Shown here: positions 44,778-53,754 of the stretch, piece by piece
Layout of the letters: each line of letters starts with the position of its first letter
Position numbering within the stretch: the stretch's first letter is position 1
Assembly (NCBI GenBank): GCA_019637615.1
Contig: JAHBVJ010000002.1
Coordinates: forward strand, 186,001 to 250,000
Direction: 5' to 3'
Length of the DNA stretch: 64,000 bases
DNA from: Anaerolineae bacterium
Lineage (GTDB): Bacteria; Chloroflexota; Anaerolineae; Aggregatilineales; UBA2796
The notes under the pieces: generated by a model
Seen by the model: the letters and a program-made list of their open reading frames with translations, nothing else
What the model was told of the DNA's origin: nothing
Database searches by the model: none
Position numbers and translations under genes: made by a program

Positions 44778-46175
44778 TTACTTCTCTTCGGTGATGGCCT
44801 GAACATCAGCGATAAACTTGGCGAATTCCGCCTTCACGTCCATATCCTTGCCGGTCTCACCGAGCAGCATGGTCTGGAGCGCGAACTCACGGTCATACAC
44901 CTTCGACCAGTTGGGGAGGTTCGACTCGTGATGCATGTTGGCGGGGATCACCTTGCTCAAGCTGTCGATGGCGACCTGCCACTTGACGTTCCAGTTGTAC
45001 TGTGCAGCCTTGGAGTCGATCCACGGTTGTTGGTACTTGGTGAGGGCGGGGAAGGCACCGTAGGTCGGGGCCAGCTTGGGCACTGCGTCGTTCAGCAAGT
45101 AGGTGAGAACCGTGAAGGCTTCATCCGGGTGCTTGCTGTCTTTGGTCATACGGAAGGTGTCGGCATCCATCGCGACGTGATATTGACCGTCGAAGGACTG
45201 CGGCACAACTGCCATATCCCACTCGAACTTACCAATGCTGTCGTTGATGCAGCAGGTGTACCACAGCGGGCTGATCACCATGGCGACGTTGCCGGAGTTG
45301 AACGGGTTGCCGCTGCCAAACAGTTCGCTCTGAGCATAGGAGTCAGTGGGCATCGAGTGATCGACCCATACGCGGTCATACCACCACTGTAGACCCTTCT
45401 CCCAACCTTCGGGAGCGTTAACTTTCTTGGTCTCGGCATTGTAGAACTCGGCGGGCGAGAGTTGCGTCCACAGCAGACGAATGCGCTCGTAGCCTTGGGT
45501 CAGACCAAATTGCTTGATCTGGGTGGCATCGAAGGCAGCATCAGCCGGGGTCTTGCCATTGGCGTCAACCGTCAACATCTTGGCGATTGTCGCCAGCGTG
45601 TCGTAGTTCCAGTCAACTTTCGTGCCATCGGGCATTTCGTACTGATCGCCGAAAGCTTGGGGTGGATACTTCAGACCGGCTTCATCGAACAGGTCACGGC
45701 TGTAGTACACAACCGAGGGGAAGACACCGAACGGGATCGCGCTGTAGCCACCGTTGGCGGTCGCATACAGGTCGAGCAGGGCGGGGTCTAGACCACTGAG
45801 GTCATACTTGGCCTTTTCAACGAAGGGCTTCAGGTCAACCCACTGGTCGGCATACTGGTTGGAACCACCGACGCCGACGGGGCCGACGATGTCAGGGGGC
45901 GTACCAGCGGCGATCAGCGTGCTGAGGGTGTCCGTCGCGGTTTCGAACGTAGGAGCGATGTTGATTTCCAACTCGATCTTATCTTGGCTGGCGTTGAAGT
46001 CAGCGACGACTTCCTTCTCAGCGGCGATCTGCTGCTCGTTGGTGCCCGACCCGATACCGACGAACCACAGGATTTTCACTTTTTCTTGCGCCTTGGCCGC
46101 GTTCATCGCGGGGGCGAGGGCTAATGCTGCGACGAGAGCGAGCAGCAGTAGACGTAGACGGTAACTAGTTTTCAT
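44778..46175 (-). CDS. CUT1 sugar-binding protein (family 1)
   Basis: This 465-residue binding protein has a signal peptide (MKTSYRLRLLLLALVAALAL...AKAQ) and family-1 features such as KILWFVGIGSGTNEQQ, VADFNASQDKIELE and TPPDIVGPVGV. ATG 46175 follows GAGGAAGAG. No lipobox is seen. The nearby glycosidase suggests the ligand is its product. Confidence 0.92.
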   Translation of the reverse strand: MKTSYRLRLLLLALVAALALAPAMNAAKAQEKVKILWFVGIGSGTNEQQIAAEKEVVADFNASQDKIELEINIAPTFETATDTLSTLIAAGTPPDIVGPVGVGGSNQYADQWVDLKPFVEKAKYDLSGLDPALLDLYATANGGYSAIPFGVFPSVVYYSRDLFDEAGLKYPPQAFGDQYEMPDGTKVDWNYDTLATIAKMLTVDANGKTPADAAFDATQIKQFGLTQGYERIRLLWTQLSPAEFYNAETKKVNAPEGWEKGLQWWYDRVWVDHSMPTDSYAQSELFGSGNPFNSGNVAMVISPLWYTCCINDSIGKFEWDMAVVPQSFDGQYHVAMDADTFRMTKDSKHPDEAFTVLTYLLNDAVPKLAPTYGAFPALTKYQQPWIDSKAAQYNWNVKWQVAIDSLSKVIPANMHHESNLPNWSKVYDREFALQTMLLGETGKDMDVKAEFAKFIADVQAITEEK

Positions 46176-46229
46176 CACACTCTTCCTCGTTGTATGAAGC
46201 AAAAACGAAATGCAGACTGTACATCATTG

Positions 46230-47315
46230 CTATTGCGACGGTTGGACATCACCCCCTTTAGTGGCTTGGGTTCGATGATTATTGGACGATAGTGGTAATG
46301 CTGGGTGATCCGCTCCACAGGAGCCTCGGATCACTAATTCAGTCGGCAGCAAAATGTGCTGTGGGCTTTGTAGTTTCCCCTCGATCAGGTCGATGAGAAG
46401 TTGAGCCGCGACCGCACCTTTTTGCTGGACGGGTTGACGCATGGTTGTAAGCTGCGGATTGGATTGCCGCGCGACATCGATGTCATCGAACCCGATGATG
46501 CCGATGTCATCTGGGACGCGCAATCCCTCTTCTTGGATGGCCTGCAAAACACCAATCGCGATGGTGTCGCCACCAGCGAACACGGCGTCCGGCTTATACT
46601 GCAACAGATATTTCATCCCGTGGTAGCCAGCCGTGCGCGTGAACTTACCGTAGTAAATCAAGTTGGGGTCAACGGGCAGCCCCGCTTTGGTGAGCGCGTT
46701 CTGGTAGCCAATCAGACGGTCACGGCCGTCCGAAATTTCTACATGACCCGTGATATGCGCGATCCGGCGGCGACCATGTGCAATCAGATGTCCGACTGCT
46801 GTTTCCGCCGAATGAATGTTGTCGATGGTGACGTAATTAATGCGCTCTTCGTGTTGTAATGGACGGTCAATCATCACGATTGGCATGTGCATTTCCAACA
46901 AGCGCGGGAACAGTGGATGATCGTGCGTCAGCGAGGCGATGACGAGTCCATCGGCCTGACGGCTGGTCGTGATCTTGCGAATCCAGTGTTCATCTTTGTT
47001 GGTCAGTTCGCCCAACCACAACAGAAGGGCGTAATCACGCTGACGGGTGGCTTCGCCCAACCCCGCGAGCAGCATGGGAAAGTAGCTGTTATCCGTGAAG
47101 AAGATATTCTCAGTGTTGGGGATCACCACGCCGATGATCTCGGTGCGGCGGGTCACCAAGGCACGCGCAGCCGGGTTCGGTTGGAAGTTTTCTTCCTCGA
47201 TCACACGCATCACCCGCTCACGAGTATCAGCGCTTACATAGCGATCATTATTGATCACCCGCGATACTGTTGAGCGTGAAACGCCTGCTTTTTTGGCAAT
47301 ATCTTCCAAATTCAT
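46230..47315 (-). CDS. LacI-family regulator of the CUT1 operon
   Basis: This 361-residue repressor starts with NLEDIAKKAGVSRSTVSRVI (helix-turn-helix) and has the hinge PNPAARALVTRR and a sugar-binding-like effector domain (PDDIGIIGFDDIDVARQ). It lies first in the operon and is 54 nt before the binding-protein gene. Two identical dyads flank its promoter, so it probably controls itself and the operon. Confidence 0.93.
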   Translation of the reverse strand: MNLEDIAKKAGVSRSTVSRVINNDRYVSADTRERVMRVIEEENFQPNPAARALVTRRTEIIGVVIPNTENIFFTDNSYFPMLLAGLGEATRQRDYALLLWLGELTNKDEHWIRKITTSRQADGLVIASLTHDHPLFPRLLEMHMPIVMIDRPLQHEERINYVTIDNIHSAETAVGHLIAHGRRRIAHITGHVEISDGRDRLIGYQNALTKAGLPVDPNLIYYGKFTRTAGYHGMKYLLQYKPDAVFAGGDTIAIGVLQAIQEEGLRVPDDIGIIGFDDIDVARQSNPQLTTMRQPVQQKGAVAAQLLIDLIEGKLQSPQHILLPTELVIRGSCGADHPALPLSSNNHRTQATKGGDVQPSQ

Positions 47316-47371
47316 GCGCTGCTCTAAGAAAAACAAAAATCTTCAAACACTTTCCTGAGAAAACTGCTCTA

Positions 47372-47385
47372 TGGGAGCGCTCCCA
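47372..47385. promoter_or_regulatory. LacI operator O1 TGGGAGCGCTCCCA
   Basis: A perfect 14-bp palindrome with central CG lies just downstream of the predicted transcription start of the LacI operon. Confidence 0.88.
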
Positions 47386-47395
47386 GATTGATTCC

Positions 47396-47424
47396 AGTTT
47401 ATGCAACATTTTTACGTTTGTCAA
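47396..47424 (-). promoter_or_regulatory. Promoter of the LacI-CUT1 operon
   Basis: On the minus strand, TTGACA (47419-47424), 17 bp, TAAACT (47396-47401). It lies between the two operators. Confidence 0.85.
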
Positions 47425-47432
47425 GGACTTTT

Positions 47433-47446
47433 TGGGAGCGCTCCCA
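47433..47446. promoter_or_regulatory. LacI operator O2 TGGGAGCGCTCCCA
   Basis: An identical dyad 61 bp from O1 (start to start), just upstream of the -35 box. It may also influence the divergent cytosine-deaminase gene. Confidence 0.88.
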
Positions 47447-47538
47447 GAAATGTGCGTTTTTGATACTCAACAACTTTTCGCCACTTTGCGGACGCGCTGG
47501 CTATAGTAAGGGAAATCTTGCAGCACAGGAAGCGTACC

Positions 47539-48780
47539 ATGCCCGATTTACTACTGCGTCATTGCAATTTACACCGCCAGACCGCCCCCGTAGACATTGC
47601 TATCACGGCGGGGAAGATCGAAGCCATCGGAGAATCACTCTCGCTCACGGCATCTCAAGAAATCGACTGCACCAATCTCCTCGTCACTGCGCCGTTCATC
47701 GAGCCACATATCCATCTCGACTCGGTGCTGGCGGCGGGTCAGCCGCGTTTTAACGGCAGCGGCACGCTTTTTGAGGGCATCCAGATTTGGGGCGAACGCA
47801 AACATTCGCTCACTTACGAAGATGTTCAGAAACGGGCGTTGGCAGCCCTCAAATTGATGGCGGGACACGGTGTTTTATACGTCCGCACGCATGTCGATGT
47901 GACTGAACCGAGTCTGGTCGCTCTTGACGCGCTCCTCGATCTGAGCAGACAAGTCAAAGACTGGATGACATTACAAGTCGTCGCTTTCCCGCAGGATGGC
48001 ATCTTCTCGCGCAAGGAGAACATGAGCCTGCTGGAAACAGCGCTGCAACGTGGCGCGCATGTCGTCGGCGGCATCCCACACTACGAACTCACCCGCGAAG
48101 ACGGCGTACAATCGATTCACCACATTTTCGACCTCGCGGAGCGCTTTGACCGCCTGATCGATGTTCACTGCGACGAAATCGATGATGATCAGTCGCGGTT
48201 TGTCGAGGTCATCGTGGCGGAGGCAATCAAGCGCGGCAACGGCGAGCGCGTCTCCGCCAGCCATACGACCGCGTTTGGCTCCTACAACGATGCCTACGCC
48301 TACAAATTCATGGGCTTCCTGCGCCGCACCAACGTCAACTTCATCGCCAACCCGCTGATCAACATCACGCTGCAAGGGCGCATGGACACCTATCCCAAGC
48401 GGCGCGGCCTTACGCGGATCAAGGAACTGTGGCAGAGCGGCGTCAACATCTGCGTCGGACAGGACTGCATCTACGATCCGTGGTACATCTTCGGCACGGG
48501 CAGCCTGATCGGCGTCGCTTACATGACCGTCCACGTCGCGCAGATGACCGGCCTTGATGAAATCGACGCGTGCTTCGACATGATCACGGGCAACAGCGCC
48601 AAAGCCCTGCACCTAGACGACTACGGCTTGCAAGTCGGCAACCCCGCCAATATCGTCGTGCTGCCCACCAAGAACGCCTTCGACTCGCTACGGCTTCAGG
48701 TCACGCCGCGCTATGTCATCTCTCGCGGCAAGATCATTGCGGAAACTATCCCCGCGCAGACAAATATCACGATCAAATAG
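47539..48780 (+). CDS. Cytosine deaminase-like amidohydrolase
   Basis: This 413-residue enzyme matches E. coli CodA along its length: PHIHLDSVLAAGQPRFNGSG, VRTHVDV, VAFPQDGIF, DVHCDEIDDDQSRF, SASHTTA and NPLINITLQGRMDTYPKRRG. CodA deaminates cytosine to uracil with one metal. The CodA GHDDVFDPW loop reads GQDCIYDPW here: the metal aspartate and the tryptophan are kept, but the next aspartate (314 in CodA, near the substrate) is cysteine. Substrate may therefore differ. ATG 47539 follows AGGAAG. It precedes a BMP-type importer. Confidence 0.88.
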   Translation: MPDLLLRHCNLHRQTAPVDIAITAGKIEAIGESLSLTASQEIDCTNLLVTAPFIEPHIHLDSVLAAGQPRFNGSGTLFEGIQIWGERKHSLTYEDVQKRALAALKLMAGHGVLYVRTHVDVTEPSLVALDALLDLSRQVKDWMTLQVVAFPQDGIFSRKENMSLLETALQRGAHVVGGIPHYELTREDGVQSIHHIFDLAERFDRLIDVHCDEIDDDQSRFVEVIVAEAIKRGNGERVSASHTTAFGSYNDAYAYKFMGFLRRTNVNFIANPLINITLQGRMDTYPKRRGLTRIKELWQSGVNICVGQDCIYDPWYIFGTGSLIGVAYMTVHVAQMTGLDEIDACFDMITGNSAKALHLDDYGLQVGNPANIVVLPTKNAFDSLRLQVTPRYVISRGKIIAETIPAQTNITIK

Positions 48781-48803
48781 GTGATATTTTTGGGCAAATT
48801 CGC

Positions 48804-48833
48804 TTAACACTATTCCGGCCTACCCAATATAAT
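48804..48833 (+). promoter_or_regulatory. Promoter of the BMP importer operon
   Basis: TTAACA (48804-48809), 18 bp, TATAAT (48828-48833), 50 nt before the binding-protein start. Confidence 0.6.
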
Positions 48834-48883
48834 TGACGGGCGTCGGCAGATTTCATCCATGCACAAAGAGGAGACACTATTTT

Positions 48884-49903
48884 ATGAACCGTAAAGCAGC
48901 TTTGTTTTTGATGGTAGTGGCCTTACTGGTCATCGGCGGCTTCTCCCCAATGGGTGCGGCTCATGCACAGGATAAACCCCTCGTCGTTGGCATCTATGCG
49001 ACGCCGCTGGAGGAGCCGTGGCCTAACGTGATTCACCAAGCGCTGCTGGCGGCTGAAACTGCTGGCGAAATCACCTACAAGCACACCGATAATATCGGTT
49101 ATTCGGGCGACATGGAAAAAGTGCTGCGCGACACGGCGGAAAAAGATAGCCCCGCCCTGATCATCGGAGACGGCTTCGGCAACGAAGAAGCCATCCGCGC
49201 CGTCGCTGCCGACTATCCGAACATCGCCTTCGCCTTCGGGTCGGAGCTTGGCCCCTCGGAGCCGAACTTGTCGGTCTTCGATAACTGGATTCACGAGCCT
49301 GCTTACCTCTGCGGCCTGATCGCGGGCAGCGTGACCAAGAGCAACATCATCGGCGTCGTTGCCGCCATGCCCATCCCCGAAGTCAACCGCCTCGTCAACG
49401 CCTTCGAGCAGGGTGCCAAGGAAGCCAACGAAAAAGTTGAAATCCGTGTGACGTACATCAACAGCTTCTTCGATCCGGCGACGGCGAAGGAAGCTGCCCT
49501 TGCGCAGATCGATGCAGGTGCGGACGTGCTGTATGCCGAGCGTTTCGGCGTGATCGAAGCGGCGGCAGAGCGTAAGGTGCTGGTCTTCGGCAACATGAGC
49601 GACCAGAACAGCCTCGCGCCTGAATATGTCGTGACTGGCCCCGTGTGGAGCATGACGCCGACGGTGGAATACCTCCTCAAGCAGATCAAGGGCGGGACAT
49701 ACACCGCGCAAGACCTCAAGGACTTCTCGATGATGGCGAAGGGCGGCTCCTCGCTGGCTCCGCTGCACGACTTCGAAAAGTCGCTGCCCAAGGAAGTGCT
49801 CGATCTCGTGAACAAGCGCCTCGAAGAACTCAAGGCTGGCAAGTTCCGCGTCGAGATCAACGAAAAAGCGCCTGCCGACTCGGAAGTCCTGCCGAGCAAG
49901 TAA
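48884..49903 (+). CDS. BMP-family ABC solute-binding protein
   Basis: This 339-residue exported protein has a signal peptide ending near AAHAQ and the basic-membrane-protein fold with FGSELGPSEPNL, VVAAMPIPEVNRLVNAFEQGAK and AGADVLYAERFGVIEAA. The family binds purine or pyrimidine nucleosides in characterised importers. ATG 48884 follows GAGGAG. With the deaminase upstream, a nucleobase or nucleoside ligand is most likely. Confidence 0.9.
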   Translation: MNRKAALFLMVVALLVIGGFSPMGAAHAQDKPLVVGIYATPLEEPWPNVIHQALLAAETAGEITYKHTDNIGYSGDMEKVLRDTAEKDSPALIIGDGFGNEEAIRAVAADYPNIAFAFGSELGPSEPNLSVFDNWIHEPAYLCGLIAGSVTKSNIIGVVAAMPIPEVNRLVNAFEQGAKEANEKVEIRVTYINSFFDPATAKEAALAQIDAGADVLYAERFGVIEAAAERKVLVFGNMSDQNSLAPEYVVTGPVWSMTPTVEYLLKQIKGGTYTAQDLKDFSMMAKGGSSLAPLHDFEKSLPKEVLDLVNKRLEELKAGKFRVEINEKAPADSEVLPSK

Positions 49904-49912
49904 GCAGAAGAT

Positions 49913-49940
49913 AGTGCTCAGTGCTGGGTGCTCAGTCCTT
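49913..49940. repeat. Heptamer repeat, 4 units
   Basis: AGTGCTC, AGTGCTG, GGTGCTC and AGTCCTT follow GAAGAT, 10 nt after the binding-protein stop. The same GAAGATAGTGCT junction is seen at 2077. Confidence 0.6.
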
Positions 49941-49999
49941 CCTAGAAGGCAGAGTGCCCAGCCACCTTGACGTCAATTTTCTCTCAAGAAGTGCCCGCC

Positions 50000-51538
50000 A
50001 TGCCAGCCAACACCGATTCTCCCAATCCTCAGATTGCCGCTGTCGAGATGCGCGGTATCACCAAGCAATTTGGCACGCTGCGAGCTAACCATGATGTTGA
50101 TTTGACGCTGAAGGTGGGGCAGATTCATGCGCTGCTCGGTGAGAATGGCGCGGGCAAATCCACCCTCAGCAAGGTTCTGTACGGCCTGTATCAACCCGAC
50201 ACGGGCACGATCAGCGTATACGGCAAGCCCGTGCGGCTCACCTCGCCCGCCGATGCCATCAACGCGGGGATCGGGATGGTCACGCAGCATTTTTCGCTGG
50301 TGCCGAGTTTCACCGTGACCGAAAACATCGTCTTGGGGTTGGAAAACGGTCTGACGCTGGATCGCGAAGCCGCCGCCAAACGCATCAAAGCGATCAGCCA
50401 GCAGTACAGCCTGAAGATCGATCCGCACGCGACGGTGCGCCACTTGGCAGTGGGCGAACAGCAGCGCGTCGAAATTTTGAAGCAACTTTACCGCAACTGC
50501 CGCGTGCTGATCCTTGACGAGCCGACAGCGGTGCTGACGCCGCAAGAATCCGATGCGCTGTTCGTGGAACTCAAACTGCTGGTGGCGCAAGGACTGTCGA
50601 TCCTGTTCATCAGCCACAAACTGGACGAGATCACCAATCACTGCCATGAAGTGACCGTGCTGCGCTTGGGACAGGTCGTCTATAGCGGCCCCGTCGGAGA
50701 CTTGAGCACGGCGGACTTGGCGCGGCAGATGGTCGGGCGCGATGTGGTGAGCAGCACCACGACAGCGCAAGAGGCGGGCGGCGTGGTGCTGGACGTGCGC
50801 GGCGTGTCCGTGCGCGATCAACGCGGGGTGTCTTTGCTGCGCGACATCGATCTGAGCATCCGCGCGGGCGAGATCGTCGGGATGGCGGGCGTAGCGGGCA
50901 ATGGTCAGCGCGAATTGGGCGAAGTGTTGAGCGGTCTGCGCAAAGTCACGGCGGGCACGGTCTCGGTGCGCGGGCAAGACTTGACCAACGCCAATCCTGA
51001 GAAAATTGCAGGATCGAGCGTCGGGCGCATCCCCGAAGATCGGCTGTTGGGCATCGTGGGCACGATGAGCGTCGCCTATAACCTTGCGCTGGAGCATTTG
51101 CACGACTTCACGCGCAACGGGGTAGTCGATCAGCCGCATATCAACAGCCACGCGGCGGACTTGATCAAGGAATACCAGATCAAAGCGCAGCCCAACGATC
51201 AAGCGCGGCGGCTGTCCGGCGGCAATATCCAGAAGATCATTTTGGCGCGGACACTCTCGCGTAAGCCCGCCTTCATCTTGGCGGCGCAGCCCACGCGCGG
51301 CCTTGACATCGGCGCGACGGAATATGTGCATGACAAACTGCGCCAAGCCCGTCACGACGGCGCGGCGGTGCTGCTGATCTCCGAAGACCTCGATGAGATC
51401 ATGAAATTGGCCGACCGCATCGTGGTCATGTACGCGGGGCAGATCATGGGCAGTGTGCCCGCCGCCGAAGCGACGCGCGAACGGATCGGCTTGCTGATGG
51501 GCGGGCAAAAACAAACCAGTGAGGTGACGCATGGCTGA
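50000..51538 (+). CDS. BMP-type ABC transporter ATPase, two domains
   Basis: This 512-residue protein has two ABC domains. The first has LLGENGAGKSTLSKVLYG, AVGEQQRVEILKQL and LILDEPTAVLTPQE; the second has GVAGNGQRELGEVLSG, RLSGGNIQKIILARTL and LAAQPTRGLD, as in YufO/RbsA-like transporters. The second Walker A is degenerate, as usual for this group. The start is uncertain: ATG 50000 has a weak GAAG upstream; TTG 49967 would add 11 residues. It overlaps the first permease by 8 nt. Confidence 0.92.
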   Translation: MPANTDSPNPQIAAVEMRGITKQFGTLRANHDVDLTLKVGQIHALLGENGAGKSTLSKVLYGLYQPDTGTISVYGKPVRLTSPADAINAGIGMVTQHFSLVPSFTVTENIVLGLENGLTLDREAAAKRIKAISQQYSLKIDPHATVRHLAVGEQQRVEILKQLYRNCRVLILDEPTAVLTPQESDALFVELKLLVAQGLSILFISHKLDEITNHCHEVTVLRLGQVVYSGPVGDLSTADLARQMVGRDVVSSTTTAQEAGGVVLDVRGVSVRDQRGVSLLRDIDLSIRAGEIVGMAGVAGNGQRELGEVLSGLRKVTAGTVSVRGQDLTNANPEKIAGSSVGRIPEDRLLGIVGTMSVAYNLALEHLHDFTRNGVVDQPHINSHAADLIKEYQIKAQPNDQARRLSGGNIQKIILARTLSRKPAFILAAQPTRGLDIGATEYVHDKLRQARHDGAAVLLISEDLDEIMKLADRIVVMYAGQIMGSVPAAEATRERIGLLMGGQKQTSEVTHG

Positions 51539-52625
51539 TACCACCCTTGGCACAGCGAGTCCGGCGCGGCGATCCGGCGGCTGGCGTATCGAACGGCTGC
51601 CGTCGCCCGTGTGGGTGCAAGTGCTGATCCCATTTCTCGCGATCGGGCTGGCCTTTCTGATCACCTCGATCCTCGTGCTGATGGCGCAGGCGAACCCGTT
51701 GGACGCCTTCTATTATTTGCTGATCGAGCCGATCAGCACGCGCAACGGAGCGCTCGACGTGCTCGTCAAAGCCACGCCGATCTTGTTCACGGGGTTGGCG
51801 GTACTGGTGGCCTTCTCCGGCGGTTATTTCAACATCGGCGCGGAAGGGCAGCTCTTGGCGGGCGCAATCGCGGCGGCGGGCTTGGGCGTCACGCTGCAAG
51901 AGTCGTCGCCGTGGCTGGCGATCCCGATCATCCTGCTGGCGGGCTTCATCGCGGGCGCGTTATGGGCGCTGCTGCCCGCGCTGCTACGCGTCTATCTGCG
52001 CGTCGATGAGGTGGTCACTACGCTGCTGCTGAACTCGGTCATGGCGCTCGGTTTGTCCGGTTTGCTGACCGGCCCGTGGCGCGATCCGAGCGGCTGGCCT
52101 CGCACGCCGATGATCGCGGAGGCGATCCGGCTGCCACGGTTGGCACCACCCTCGCGGCTGCGGGCGGGCATCTTGCTAGGGATCGCGATCCTGCTGATAT
52201 TGTGGTTCGTGCTGCGCCGCACCGCGTTTGGCGTCAAACTGCGCGCTGTCGGGCTGGAACCGCGTGCCGCCCGCTTCATGGGCATCAACGTCCCGCGCAC
52301 GGTGCTGATCGCGGCCTTGGTCAGCGGCGGGATCGCGGGGCTGGCGGGCACAACGGAAATCCTCGGCATTCAGGGGCGCTTGATCGCGGAGAGTTCGCCC
52401 GGTTACGGCTATACGGGCGTAGTGGTTGCTATGTTGGCAGGATTGAGCGCACCGGGCGTGCTGATCGCGGCCTGTTTCATCGCGCTGGTCGAGACGGGGT
52501 CGCTGTCGCTCAGTCAGGCGCTCAATGTGCCGCAGTATCTGGGTGATGTGGTGCAGGCCGTCACGCTGATCACGATGCTGGCGTGTTTGCTGCTGACCAA
52601 TTATCGGCTGCGACGGCAGAAATAG
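51531..52625 (+). CDS. BMP-type ABC permease (YufP-like)
   Basis: This 364-residue permease of the branched-chain/nucleoside class has about nine helices, including VAFSGGYFNIGAEGQLLAGA near residue 90 and YLRVDEVVTTLLLNSVMAL. Its start overlaps the ATPase end, so translation is coupled. The stop codon lies inside the heptamer array that follows. Confidence 0.9.
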   Translation: MADTTLGTASPARRSGGWRIERLPSPVWVQVLIPFLAIGLAFLITSILVLMAQANPLDAFYYLLIEPISTRNGALDVLVKATPILFTGLAVLVAFSGGYFNIGAEGQLLAGAIAAAGLGVTLQESSPWLAIPIILLAGFIAGALWALLPALLRVYLRVDEVVTTLLLNSVMALGLSGLLTGPWRDPSGWPRTPMIAEAIRLPRLAPPSRLRAGILLGIAILLILWFVLRRTAFGVKLRAVGLEPRAARFMGINVPRTVLIAALVSGGIAGLAGTTEILGIQGRLIAESSPGYGYTGVVVAMLAGLSAPGVLIAACFIALVETGSLSLSQALNVPQYLGDVVQAVTLITMLACLLLTNYRLRRQK

Positions 52626-52679
52626 TGCTAAGTGCTAAGTGCTAAGTGCTAAGTGCTAAGTGCTAAGTGCTAAGTGCTA
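52624..52679. repeat. Perfect 8-copy heptamer array (AGTGCTA)
   Basis: Eight perfect AGTGCTA units begin at the stop codon of the permease and end about 50 nt before the next start. Such short tandem repeats vary by slippage. It is the longest and least mutated copy in the window. Confidence 0.97.
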
Positions 52680-52731
52680 AGTCTGTGAGAGCGTACAGAC
52701 GGGTGAGTCCAATGTCAAGGGAGAAACGTTC

Positions 52732-53652
52732 GTGGATGCGGCATTCATCATCAACTTGATCGCGGCGATGCTCCGTGTGGCGACCCCGATTCTGTTCGCG
52801 GCCTTGGGCGAAACACTGGTCGAAAAAGCGGGCGTGCTCAACCTCGGCATCGAAGGCACCATGATGCTGTCATCGTTCGTCGGCTTCTGGGCAGCCAAGA
52901 CGAGCGGATCGCTGGCGGTCGGCTTGGCTGCGGCGGCACTGACGGGCATCGTATTGGGGCTGCTGATGGGCTTGCTGACCGTGACGCTCGGCCTCAGCCA
53001 GCATGTATCGGGCTTGGGCGTGACGCTGTTCGGGACGGGACTAGCGCTGTTCCTGTTCCGCTTAGCCTTCCCGAACGCGCAGCAGCAGCCCAAACTCGAC
53101 GCCGCCATGCCCGTGCTCAATATCCTGCCGGAAGGTTCCGCACTCGCGCCGATCTTCAACCTCCACGCGCTGACGTATGTGGCCTTTTTGCTCGTGCCGA
53201 TCTGCTGGTGGCTGCTGCGGCGGACGGGTTTCGGCCTCAGCATGGCGGCGTGTGGCGAGAACCCCGAAGCGGCGGATACGGCGGGCGTGAATGTCTTCCG
53301 CACGCGCTACATTGCGCTGGCGGCGGGCGGCGCATTGATGGGCATTGGCGGCGCGTTCCTGTCGATGGCGCTGCTGGACTCGTTCACCTTCGGGATCGTG
53401 TCGGGGCGTGGCTGGGTGGCGATTGCGCTGGTGATTTTCGGCAACTGGATGCCGTGGCGGGTGATGCTCGGCACGCTGCTGTTCAGCCTGTTCCAAGCGC
53501 TGCAACTACGCCTCCAAGCGCAAGGCGTCGATCTGCCGTACTGGTTCCTGATCGCGCTGCCCTACTTGATCACCATCGTGGCGCTGGTGCTGGCGGGGCG
53601 CAACGCCTCGTATCCTGCCGCGCTGCTCAAGCCGTACCGCCGCGAAGGGTAA
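52732..53652 (+). CDS. BMP-type ABC permease (YufQ-like)
   Basis: This 306-residue permease has about eight helices, with LFAALGETLVEKAGVLNLGIEG at the start (split: LFAALGETLVEKAG), AACGENPEAADTAGVNVF and AIALVIFGNWMPWRVMLGTL. GTG 52732 follows AGGGAG. With the YufP-like partner it forms the channel of the salvage importer. The heptamer array before it could alter coupling. Confidence 0.9.
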   Translation: MDAAFIINLIAAMLRVATPILFAALGETLVEKAGVLNLGIEGTMMLSSFVGFWAAKTSGSLAVGLAAAALTGIVLGLLMGLLTVTLGLSQHVSGLGVTLFGTGLALFLFRLAFPNAQQQPKLDAAMPVLNILPEGSALAPIFNLHALTYVAFLLVPICWWLLRRTGFGLSMAACGENPEAADTAGVNVFRTRYIALAAGGALMGIGGAFLSMALLDSFTFGIVSGRGWVAIALVIFGNWMPWRVMLGTLLFSLFQALQLRLQAQGVDLPYWFLIALPYLITIVALVLAGRNASYPAALLKPYRREG

Positions 53653-53754
53653 GGAAGCAGCTACGTCATCAAAGCCAAGTATAATCAGGGTTCGACCTTG
53701 ATCACGCTGATCAATGGTTCGACTCATTGCTGATTCTTACTCAGGTGGCGTACT

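Noticed and set aside
49973..51664. 563-codon minus-strand frame
   Set aside because: It is antisense to the two-domain ATPase, whose Walker and signature motifs are intact.
52624..52679. CRISPR array
   Set aside because: The repeat is a 7-bp tandem without spacers, and no cas gene is present.
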